20,827 nucleotides of DNA from Deltaproteobacteria bacterium. GTDB taxonomy: Bacteria; Desulfobacterota; Binatia; DP-6. The position numbers and the translations under genes were made by a program. Shown in pieces: positions 14,749-20,827 of the stretch (position 1 is the first letter of the stretch; the number at the start of each line of letters is the position of its first letter). Under the pieces are notes generated by a model. The model was not told the origin of the DNA. It saw nothing but the letters and a program-made list of their open reading frames with translations, and did not search any database. The DNA is taken from NCBI GenBank assembly GCA_005879205.1, contig VBLD01000059.1, positions 1-20,827 on the forward strand. Direction: 5' to 3'.

Positions 14749-15360
14749 CTAGACCTCGCGGCGGCGCGCTGACCAGCGTCGAGGCGGCCGTCGCTCGGGT
14801 GCGCAGCCGGGCCCCGGCACGACGCTCCCCGGGGTTACCGGTGGCAGCGCAGATGTCGGGACGTGAGCACGGCGGCCGGACGCGCGACGTCCGGTCTTCC
14901 GCTGCACGAGCCGTAGCGCCTGCCGCACCGCAGCGCTCGGCGTGCGCGCGCCGACCACGCCGGGCACGCCGCGCCATGCGCCGAGCACGACCACGGGACG
15001 CTCGAGTACGCGCGCCAGCGCCACCTCGGCGAGCGTTCCGTGAAGGCCAGGCAGCGCGATCACCGCGTCACCCGCAGCCGCCACCAGCATGTTGCGCGCG
15101 TGACCGAGGCCGGTGGGGAGGCGCACCGTGAGATGCGCGTTGCCGTCGTCGTGTCGATAGCCGGGGAGCAGTCCCACGACCAGGCCGCCGCGCCGTGCGG
15201 CGCCACGGGCCGCGGCCTCCATCACACCGCCCAGACCGCCGCAGACGAGAACGGCGCCCGCGGCGGCGATCTCCCGGCCGACGGCCTCCGCCAGCCGCGC
15301 CGTCCGCGCGCTGCACGTGCCACCGCCGGCGACGCTGATCTGCGGGGGCCGCGCGCTCAC
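14749..15360 (-). CDS. TIGR00725/LOG-like nucleotide-binding protein
   Basis: A 203-residue Rossmann-type protein. ISVAGGGTCS, LVCGGLGGVMEAAARGA, PTGLGHARNMLVAAAGDAVIALPG and HGTLAEVALA follow the TIGR00725 family line by line. This family is related to LOG/DprA-type folds, and some relatives cleave nucleoside 5'-monophosphates, but the function of TIGR00725 members is not settled. The family normally ends near residue 155. Here about 45 extra residues follow, rich in Arg and Pro with no visible fold. The GTG at 15360 overlaps the HAD stop (GTGA), which fixes the start; an earlier in-frame ATG at 15459 would run deep into the HAD gene. Part of the DUF2203-to-methyltransferase operon. Confidence 0.8.
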   Translation of the reverse strand: MSARPPQISVAGGGTCSARTARLAEAVGREIAAAGAVLVCGGLGGVMEAAARGAARRGGLVVGLLPGYRHDDGNAHLTVRLPTGLGHARNMLVAAAGDAVIALPGLHGTLAEVALARVLERPVVVLGAWRGVPGVVGARTPSAAVRQALRLVQRKTGRRASGRRAHVPTSALPPVTPGSVVPGPGCAPERRPPRRWSARRREV

Positions 15361-16103
15361 GGTGATTCCAGCACGCGGCCGAGCTCGTCGAGCGTACGCA
15401 GCACGTATCGAGGCTTCGGCCCACCGTCGGGCACGCCGTGCCCTGCCGTGTCGATCCACGCGGCATCCGTACCGGCGGCAGCCGCGGCACCCACGTCGTC
15501 CGCGAACGTATCGCCCACGAAGAGCACCTCGCGCGACGCGAGCCCGAGCCCCCGGAGCCCCGTGCGGACGAGCGCCGGATGCGGCTTGCGGAGAGCAAGC
15601 GCCTCGGAGACCACCACCGTGTCGAGGAACGGCAGAACCCCGTGGCGGGCTAGGATGTCGTAGGCGGCCCCGGTATCGTCAAAGTTGCTGACCACGCCGA
15701 GGCGATGGGATCCACGGAGCGCGGCGAGCAAGGGCGCGTGCGCGGGGGGCAGCACCGTGGCCGCCACGATGGTCGCCATGTGGGCCCGAGACAGCGTGAC
15801 GGCCGCCTCGGCCTGCCACCCGTCCGCGCAGCCCACGCGCTCGAGTGCGCGGCGAAACCGCTCGCGCGAGGGCAGCTCGATCAGGTTCTCGGTCCGCGCA
15901 CGAGCCATCTCCTCGCTCACCGCGACGAGCACCCGCCAGAAGACCTCCGGCCCTACGCCCGGCACCCACTCCTCGAGCAAGGCTCCGAGCGCCGCCACCG
16001 TCGTGCGCACGCGCTCGCCGGCGACGTCCATCGTCGGCAGTCGACGGGCGTCGAAGTGGACGAGCGTGCCGAAGAGGTCGAGCAGGAGGCCGCGGTACGG
16101 CAT
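15357..16103 (-). CDS. HAD-superfamily hydrolase
   Basis: A 248-residue haloacid dehalogenase-type hydrolase. Motif I is LLDLFGTLV with nucleophile Asp9; residue 11 is Phe in place of the second Asp typical of phosphatases, a form also seen in many HAD subfamily I proteins and dehalogenases. Motif II is VVSNFDD, motif III Lys173 in LRKPHP, and motif IV GDTFADD (D198, D202, D203). A helical cap sits between motifs I and II (about 18-110), as in subfamily I. It is likely a small-molecule phosphatase, though the missing acid leaves other hydrolase roles open. The ATG at 16103 follows the DUF4149 stop by 10 bases. Its stop overlaps the next GTG. Confidence 0.87.
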   Translation of the reverse strand: MPYRGLLLDLFGTLVHFDARRLPTMDVAGERVRTTVAALGALLEEWVPGVGPEVFWRVLVAVSEEMARARTENLIELPSRERFRRALERVGCADGWQAEAAVTLSRAHMATIVAATVLPPAHAPLLAALRGSHRLGVVSNFDDTGAAYDILARHGVLPFLDTVVVSEALALRKPHPALVRTGLRGLGLASREVLFVGDTFADDVGAAAAAGTDAAWIDTAGHGVPDGGPKPRYVLRTLDELGRVLESP

Positions 16104-16113
16104 GCCACCGCGA

Positions 16114-16581
16114 CTACTGGCGCAGTCCGGCCGCGGACAGGCCGAGACCCACGAGGCCGGCGACCAGCGCCGCGCCGTTCAGCGCGACCGCCCGATCGTG
16201 CAGCCGACGGAACTCGGCCGCCGCGGGCGAGTCCTCGCCGGCCGCGTGCATCGCGGCCCTCAGCTGTCGCGCCCGGGGATGAAGGACGGTCCCCGCCCAC
16301 AGCGTCGCGGCGAGGCCGAGCGCGACGACGACGACCGCTGCCGTCCACCATCCGGCCCGGCTCGAGGCCCTGCGCAGGACGAGACCGAGGCCGAACGCAG
16401 CCGCGGCAGCCGCCGCACCGAGCGCGTAGTAGCCGGAAAAGATAGCTGCGATGACGTCGCCGCCGCCCGTCGGCCCGAGTGTACGGAACACGGCGGGAGC
16501 GACCACGAACGAGAACACGACGATCTCCCCGATCCATAGGCCGAGGGCCAGCAGGTAGAGGAAGCGGACCAGGCCGATCAC
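16114..16581 (-). CDS. DUF4149-like four-helix membrane protein
   Basis: A 155-residue integral membrane protein with four predicted helices at about 3-31, 42-68, 75-98 and 133-153. The first helix carries LGLWIGEIVVFSFVVAPAVF, the hallmark of DUF4149/TMEM205-like proteins; HPRARQLR lies between helices 3 and 4. The molecular role of the family is not established. The start is the GTG at 16581, which overlaps the DUF2203 stop as GTGA; no ATG fits without losing helix 1. Likely co-translated with DUF2203 and followed after 10 bases by the HAD gene. Confidence 0.8.
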   Translation of the reverse strand: MIGLVRFLYLLALGLWIGEIVVFSFVVAPAVFRTLGPTGGGDVIAAIFSGYYALGAAAAAAAFGLGLVLRRASSRAGWWTAAVVVVALGLAATLWAGTVLHPRARQLRAAMHAAGEDSPAAAEFRRLHDRAVALNGAALVAGLVGLGLSAAGLRQ

Positions 16582-17000
16582 TGCAGCGTGCGCGCCCGCG
16601 CGGTTCCGGGCAACGGCTGGCGACCCGCAAAGCCCTCTTCCACGCGATGCCAGAACGCGACCTCGGGCTCGCCGAACTGCCAGCAGAGGTAGACCACTTC
16701 GCCGTCCTTCTCGGCCGGAAAGTCGACCAGGCCGAGCCTCACGTCCTTCAGGTGCGCGCCGCTCTCCTCGATCTCTCGCACGATGCCGTCGAGCTCTTCG
16801 ACGAGCACGCGGGCCGCGGGACGCTCGCGCAGGAGATGTTCCGTCACGATCGCCTCGAGTGCGACGCCATGCGCCGTCGCCAGGGCCTGCATCTCCGCCT
16901 CGAGCCGGAGGGCGCCGCGCTGGAGGCGCTCGATCCAGAGCGCAAGGCGCGGCACGGCCGCGTTTGCGTCCTCGATGCGAAAGAGCTTCTCCGGCAGCAT
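16578..17000 (-). CDS. DUF2203 domain protein
   Basis: A 140-residue cytoplasmic protein matching DUF2203: an opening FRIEDANAAVPRL, two long amphipathic helices (about 12-80), then IEESGAHLKDVRLGLVDFPAEKDGEVVYLCWQFGEPEVAFWH and FAGRQPL. No catalytic residues are known for the family and its function is unknown. It is the first gene of a five-gene minus-strand operon. The ATG at 17000 has no Shine-Dalgarno, and a good promoter sits so close that the transcript would begin only a few bases ahead of it. Confidence 0.87.
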   Translation of the reverse strand: MLPEKLFRIEDANAAVPRLALWIERLQRGALRLEAEMQALATAHGVALEAIVTEHLLRERPAARVLVEELDGIVREIEESGAHLKDVRLGLVDFPAEKDGEVVYLCWQFGEPEVAFWHRVEEGFAGRQPLPGTARARTLQ

Positions 17001-17009
17001 GCGGAGCGG

Positions 17010-17038
17010 ATGCTAGCGGCTCGGTCCTTCGCTGTCGA
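17010..17038 (-). promoter_or_regulatory. Sigma-70-type promoter of the DUF2203 operon
   Basis: On the minus strand TCGACA (17033-17038; five of six match the -35 consensus) and TAGCAT (17010-17015; four of six match the -10) are separated by 17 bases. Transcription would begin near 17003, three or four bases before the ATG. Confidence 0.5.
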
Positions 17039-17053
17039 GCGCTGCGGCGCGAT

Positions 17054-17091
17054 GTGACACCCTTGTGCGCCCATGACACGTGCGTTACATA
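17054..17091 (+). promoter_or_regulatory. Candidate promoter of the lon transcript with a direct repeat
   Basis: TTGTGC (17063-17068) and TACATA (17086-17091) are 17 bases apart, each a partial match. TGACAC occurs twice, at 17054-17059 and 17074-17079, 20 bases apart or about two helical turns, one copy on each side of the -35. I see no CIRCE element and no convincing sigma-32 consensus. Confidence 0.3.
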
Positions 17092-17117
17092 CCGAGGGTG
17101 GCACGCACGGTGCGCCA

Positions 17118-17318
17118 ATGACCCCGTTCGGCGCGGAGAATTCGCGGCCGCTCGGGGAGCCGGTCGAGAGGTTCCTGGAAGATTTCTTGAATCTTTCGGA
17201 CGGGACTCGGACGCGGCTGGGAACCCCGTGGCGTCCGTCCGCTGACGTCGTGGCCGAGCCGGCGGCGGTCGGCCGATCCCGGCTCGCCGAGCGGGCGGGC
17301 ATCGGAGCGGAGGTGTAG
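17118..17318 (+). CDS. Short ORF before lon, possible Hsp20 N-terminal remnant
   Basis: A 66-residue frame ending four bases before the lon ATG. Its middle (VERFLEDFLNLSDG...WRPSADVVAEP) resembles the N-terminal arm of small heat-shock proteins, in which a Phe/Leu-rich helix leads to a WxPxxDVxE strand. The alpha-crystallin domain that should follow is missing; only a faint LAERAGIGAEV remains. This could be a truncated hsp20 remnant, a leader peptide coupled to lon, or chance. ATG 17118 is preferred over 17073 because it gives a typical MxPF opening, but neither has a good Shine-Dalgarno. The resemblance is by eye only. The rest of the 322-base gap holds the divergent promoters. Confidence 0.35.
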   Translation: MTPFGAENSRPLGEPVERFLEDFLNLSDGTRTRLGTPWRPSADVVAEPAAVGRSRLAERAGIGAEV

Positions 17319-17322
17319 GGAG

Positions 17323-19788
17323 ATGGCGGACGAAGCAACGCACGAAGACGCTCCCCAGCGGTTCTACGGCTTCGACGAGGACATCAGCGGCATCGCGGTC
17401 CCGGAGGAGCTGTCCATCCTGCCGCTGCGAGGGGTGGTCATCTTTCCGTCGGCAATCGTGCCCCTGCTGATCTCTCGCGGCGCCTCCCTGAGACTCGTGG
17501 AGGAAGCGCTGGCCGGAGATCGCATGCTCGGGCTGTTCTCGCAGAAGAACCCCGAGGACGAGCATCCGGAGCCCGAGGGCCTCTACTCGCGCGGCACGGC
17601 CGGACGCATCCTGAAGATGCTCAAGTATCCGGACGGCAGCGTCCGCATCCTCGTCCAGGGCCTCAAGCGCATCGAGGTGACCGGCTACACGCAGCGCGAG
17701 CCGTACTTCAAGGCCAAGGTGCGTCAGCTGCAGGATCAGCACGATCCCTCGAAGGAGATCGAGGCGCTCCAGGTTCACATGGTGAACCAGTTCGCGAAGT
17801 TCGTCTCGATGATCCCCTACCTGCCGGACGAGCTGCAGGTGGTGGTGATGAACATCAAGGACCCGGGCAAAGCCTCGGACCTGATCGCCTCCAACCTGAA
17901 CATCTCGCTCGAGGAGAAGCAGGACCTGCTTTCGACGCTGGACATCCAGGCGCGGCTCGAGAAGCTCTCGGCCATCCTCAGCCGGGAGATCGAGCTCCTG
18001 GAGCTCGGCCACAAGATCCAGTCGCAGGTGCAGTCGGAGCTCAACAAGAACCAGAAGGAGTTCTACCTGCGCCAGCAGATGAAGGCGATCCAGAAGGAGC
18101 TGGGCGAGGGCGACGGCAAGACCGCCGAGATCGAGGAGCTCCACAGGCGCATCGAGGAGGCCAACATGCCTCCCGACGCGCGCAAGGCCGCCGATCACGA
18201 GCTCGAGCGTCTGCGGCTGATCCCTCCGGAGTCCGCCGAGCACACCGTCGTTCGCACCTACCTCGAGTGGCTTGCGTCGCTGCCGTGGGGGCTCTCGACC
18301 GAGGACAATCTCGACCTTCACCACGCCCGGCAGGTCCTCGACGAGGACCATTTCGACCTCGAGCGCATCAAGGACCGCATCCTCGAGTACCTGGCGGTCC
18401 GCCGGCTTCGCCGGGACCCGAAAGGACCGATCCTCTGCTTCGTCGGACCGCCGGGCGTCGGGAAGACCTCGCTCGGTCGCTCGATCGCGCGTGCCATGGG
18501 GCGGAAGTTCGTGCGCATCTCGCTCGGCGGCATCCGCGACGAGGCCGAGGTCCGGGGGCACCGGCGGACCTACATCGGTGCGCTGCCGGGGCGGATCATC
18601 CAGAACCTCCGCAACGCCGGCTCGAACAACCCGCTCTTCATGCTCGACGAGATCGACAAGCTCGGCATGGACTTCCGCGGCGACCCGGCCTCCGCCCTGC
18701 TCGAGGTGCTCGATCCCGAGCAGAACAACACCTTCATGGACCACTACGTGGACGTGCCCTTCGACCTCTCGAAGGTGATGTTCGTCACCACCGCGAACGT
18801 GCTCGACACGATCCCCCCTCCGCTCCGCGACCGCATGGAGGTCATCGAGCTCGCCGGCTACACGGACGAGGAGAAGCTCGAGATCGCCCGGCGGCATCTG
18901 ATCCCGAAGCAGCTGCGCGAGAACGGGTTGACGTCCGAGAATCTTCGCTTCGAGGACGATGCGCTCGCGCGCATCATCCGCGCCTATACGCGCGAGGCGG
19001 GTCTCCGGAACTTCGAGCGCGAGATCGGCCGCGTGTGCCGGAAGGTCGCACGCGCCATCACCGAGGGTCGCACGGAGCCCGTGCTGGGCACGATGGCCAA
19101 GGTCCGGGAGTACCTCGGTCCGGAGCGCTTCTTCTCGGAGGTCGCCGAGCGCACCGAGGAGCCCGGCGTCGCGGTGGGACTGGCATGGACGCCGAACGGC
19201 GGCGACATCCTGTTCGTCGAGTCGACGCGGATGGCGGGGAAGAAGAGCCTGACGCTCACCGGCAGCTTGGGCGACGTCATGAAGGAGTCGGCCCAGGCGG
19301 CGCTCAGCTACATCCGCTCCCGCGCCGACCGGCTCGGCATCATGCCCGACTTCTTCGAGAGCTCCGACCTCCACGTCCACGTCCCGGCCGGTGCCATTCC
19401 CAAGGACGGGCCGTCGGCGGGGGTCACCATCGCCACCTCACTCGCCTCGCTCCTGACCGGGCGCCCGGTCCGGCCGAACGTCGCCATGACCGGCGAGATC
19501 ACGTTGCGCGGCAAGGTCCTGCCGGTCGGCGGGATCAAGGAGAAGGTCCTGGCGGCCAAGCGCGCCGGCGTCGAGACCGTGATCCTTCCTCGTCGCAACG
19601 AGAAGGACCTCGAGGACATCCCCGAAGACGTGCGTCGCTCCCTGCGCTTCACCTTCGTCGAGACCATGGACGAGGTCCTCGACGAGGCCCTCGAACGGAT
19701 CCGGGTCGAGCATCCGCCGCGGGCGACCGGGGAAGAACGCGAGGAGCACCCGGGGGTCGGCCGCGAGCAGCACATCGCGAGGGCCTGA
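17323..19788 (+). CDS. lon: ATP-dependent Lon protease
   Basis: An 821-residue LonA-type protease that unfolds and degrades damaged and regulatory proteins in the cytoplasm. The N-terminal substrate-binding domain runs about 28-230 (LSILPLRGVVIFPSAIVPLLI) and a coiled-coil helix about 230-300 (FYLRQQMKAIQKELG). The AAA+ module has Walker A GPPGVGKT (375-382) and Walker B FMLDEID (D442, E443). The proteolytic domain has the Ser-Lys dyad S698 (PKDGPSAG) and K741 (GGIKEK), spaced exactly as in Escherichia coli (S679, K722). The C-terminal 25 residues are acidic and unconserved. GGAGG lies 9 bases before the ATG. The stop TGA overlaps a CTG that may start the following galT. Confidence 0.97.
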   Translation: MADEATHEDAPQRFYGFDEDISGIAVPEELSILPLRGVVIFPSAIVPLLISRGASLRLVEEALAGDRMLGLFSQKNPEDEHPEPEGLYSRGTAGRILKMLKYPDGSVRILVQGLKRIEVTGYTQREPYFKAKVRQLQDQHDPSKEIEALQVHMVNQFAKFVSMIPYLPDELQVVVMNIKDPGKASDLIASNLNISLEEKQDLLSTLDIQARLEKLSAILSREIELLELGHKIQSQVQSELNKNQKEFYLRQQMKAIQKELGEGDGKTAEIEELHRRIEEANMPPDARKAADHELERLRLIPPESAEHTVVRTYLEWLASLPWGLSTEDNLDLHHARQVLDEDHFDLERIKDRILEYLAVRRLRRDPKGPILCFVGPPGVGKTSLGRSIARAMGRKFVRISLGGIRDEAEVRGHRRTYIGALPGRIIQNLRNAGSNNPLFMLDEIDKLGMDFRGDPASALLEVLDPEQNNTFMDHYVDVPFDLSKVMFVTTANVLDTIPPPLRDRMEVIELAGYTDEEKLEIARRHLIPKQLRENGLTSENLRFEDDALARIIRAYTREAGLRNFEREIGRVCRKVARAITEGRTEPVLGTMAKVREYLGPERFFSEVAERTEEPGVAVGLAWTPNGGDILFVESTRMAGKKSLTLTGSLGDVMKESAQAALSYIRSRADRLGIMPDFFESSDLHVHVPAGAIPKDGPSAGVTIATSLASLLTGRPVRPNVAMTGEITLRGKVLPVGGIKEKVLAAKRAGVETVILPRRNEKDLEDIPEDVRRSLRFTFVETMDEVLDEALERIRVEHPPRATGEEREEHPGVGREQHIARA

Positions 19789-20772
19789 CCCTCCTGCCCG
19801 AGCTCCGGAAGGACCCGATCGCCGGTCGGTGGGTGGTGATCGCCACCGAGCGGGTGCGACGACCGACGGACTTCTCCGTTCCGCACGGCCCGCGGTCGGA
19901 CGGCTCCTGTCTCCTGTGTGGCGGGCGCGAGGTCGAGACCCCGCCCGAGCTGCTCGCCTACCGCGATTCCCCCGACGCACCGCCGAACTCGCCGGGCTGG
20001 CGCGTCCGGGTCGTCCCGAACAAGTTTCCCGCGCTGCGGGTCGAGGGGGCGCTCGATCGTCGGGGACAGGGTCTCTACGACCTGATGAACGGGGTCGGCG
20101 CCGACGAGGTGCTCGTCGAATCCCCCGACCATGACGCGAAGCTCGCGGATCTCGCCCCGGCGGCCGTGGAAGACGTCGTCCGAGCCTTCCGGGACCGCCT
20201 CGTCGAGCTCAAGCGCGACCCGCGCTTTCGGGCGGCGCTGCTCTTCAAGCGGCACGCCGTGGACGCGCCCGGGCGCCTCGGCCACCCGCACGCGCGGCTC
20301 CTCGCGACGCCGATCGTGCCGCGCGAGGTGCTGGAGGAGCTCGATCACGCGCGCGCCTACTACGACTACCGCGAGCGGTGCCTGTTCTGCGACATCCTCC
20401 GCCAGGAGCTGGAGGAGCGCAGAGCACATGCTGGCACTGGCGCCCTTCGCCGCACGCTTTCCGTTCGAGACGTGGCTCTTCCCACGCCGGCATGCGGCGG
20501 GTTTCGAGCACGCCGCCGAGCCGGAGCAGCGGGATCTCGCCGGCGTCCTGCGGACGGTGCTTCGCCGTCTGGACCGGGCGATCGGCAACCCGTCGTTCAC
20601 GCTGGTCCTCCACGGGGCGCCGTTTCAGGAAGCGGAGAGCCCCTCCTACCACTGGCACGTCGAGATCACGCCCCTGCTGCTTCACGCCGATCCGGCCTGG
20701 AGCCACGGCCTGCCCGTGAATGCCGTGCCCCCCGAGGACGCCGCGCGGTTTCTTCGCGATACGCCCGAGTGA
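19785..20772 (+). pseudogene. galT: galT-like nucleotidyltransferase, frameshifted, with altered active site
   Basis: Two frames together make one GalT-type protein (hexose-1-phosphate uridylyl/adenylyl transferase, HIT superfamily). Frame one runs from the lon stop: PELRKDPIAGRWVV, zinc cysteines C42 and C45 in CLLCGG, VVPNKFPAL, the catalytic HPH (His169) and CLFCDILRQELEE to about 20417. Frame two takes over at about 20419: EHMLALAPFAARFPFETW, then HWHVEITPLL and VPPEDAARFL, to TGA 20770-20772. About 20 bases seem missing at the junction. The usual HPHxQ reads HPHAR, and the Asn and Ser of the preceding loop are also replaced. No ATG, GTG or TTG precedes PELRKDP; CTG 19785 (overlapping the lon TGA) or CTG 19794 are the only candidates. 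A sequencing or assembly error could explain the frameshift but not the substitutions. Confidence 0.75.
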
Positions 20773-20827
20773 TGCGCGTCGTGATGCTCGCGCCGGAGGC
20801 GCACCCGTATGCGAAGACGGGCGGGCT
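20772..20827 (+). CDS. glgA: Glycogen synthase GlgA, 5' end only
   Basis: The first 18 residues are visible, reading MRVVMLAPEAHPYAKTGG. This is the standard start of GT5-family glycogen/starch synthases: a first strand, then the KTGG loop that binds ADP-glucose. It transfers glucose from ADP-glucose to glycogen in the cytoplasm. The ATG shares one base with the galT stop (TGATG), so translation is probably coupled. The gene runs off the window. Confidence 0.85.
   Translation, partial: MRVVMLAPEAHPYAKTGG

Noticed and set aside
17040..17117. Sigma-32 heat-shock promoter or CIRCE element before lon
   Set aside because: CTTG and CCCAT occur but with far too short a spacer, and no CIRCE-like inverted repeat is present.
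16114..19380. 1088-codon minus-strand open frame spanning lon and the DUF2203/DUF4149 region
   Set aside because: Only its last 155 codons are a real gene (DUF4149); the rest is antisense to Lon, whose catalytic residues are all intact.
20400..20425. Programmed ribosomal frameshift in galT
   Set aside because: No slippery run is seen and conserved residues are missing at the junction, so a deletion or sequence error is more likely.

Overview
This is a gene-dense, very GC-rich bacterial chromosome segment (about 70% G+C by eye). It has short intergenic gaps, many GTG starts and many 1-4 base stop/start overlaps. I see no phage genes, transposases, CRISPR array or RNA genes. The content (PlsB, ManC, Lon followed by galT and glgA, TtuA-type tRNA thiolase, secreted NxxGxxAF-type repeats, DUF2203, DUF899) fits an uncultured soil or sediment lineage formerly placed in Deltaproteobacteria, such as Binatota or Myxococcota. 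That placement is inference; no marker gene here fixes it.

Layout. 1-331: two exact tandem copies and one decayed copy of a 130-bp GC-rich repeat with hairpins. 332-7184, minus strand: manC and plsB overlap by one base, then a large secreted repeat protein and a DUF899 protein. 7185-7281: a divergent promoter gap. 7282-9068, plus strand: a lipase-like hydrolase overlapping an RluA-type pseudouridine synthase. 9077-9666, minus strand: two small zinc-ribbon proteins, one only 56 residues. 9824-13422, plus strand: a coupled cassette of a TtuB-like sulfur carrier, TtuA-like tRNA 2-thiolase, TrmI-type tRNA m1A58 methyltransferase and an MTHFSD-like protein, each overlapping the next by 4 bases, then a membrane-anchored SDH-type Clp-fold protease. 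13458-17000, minus strand: DUF2203, DUF4149, HAD phosphatase, TIGR00725/LOG-like protein and a methyltransferase with a Trm112-like zinc domain. 17001-20827, plus strand: a short leader ORF, lon, a galT that appears broken, and the start of glgA.

How the genes fit together. The most coherent system is ttuB-ttuA-trmI. In Thermus, TtuA with TtuB thiolates position 54 of the tRNA T loop, and TrmI methylates A58, which promotes that thiolation. Finding carrier, thiolase and methyltransferase translationally coupled suggests one T-loop modification module. The carrier ends Gly-Gly-Ala-Ala rather than Gly-Gly, so it would need trimming before activation. The other strong observation is the galT next to glgA: it carries an apparent frameshift with a small deletion, and Arg where the catalytic motif normally has Gln.
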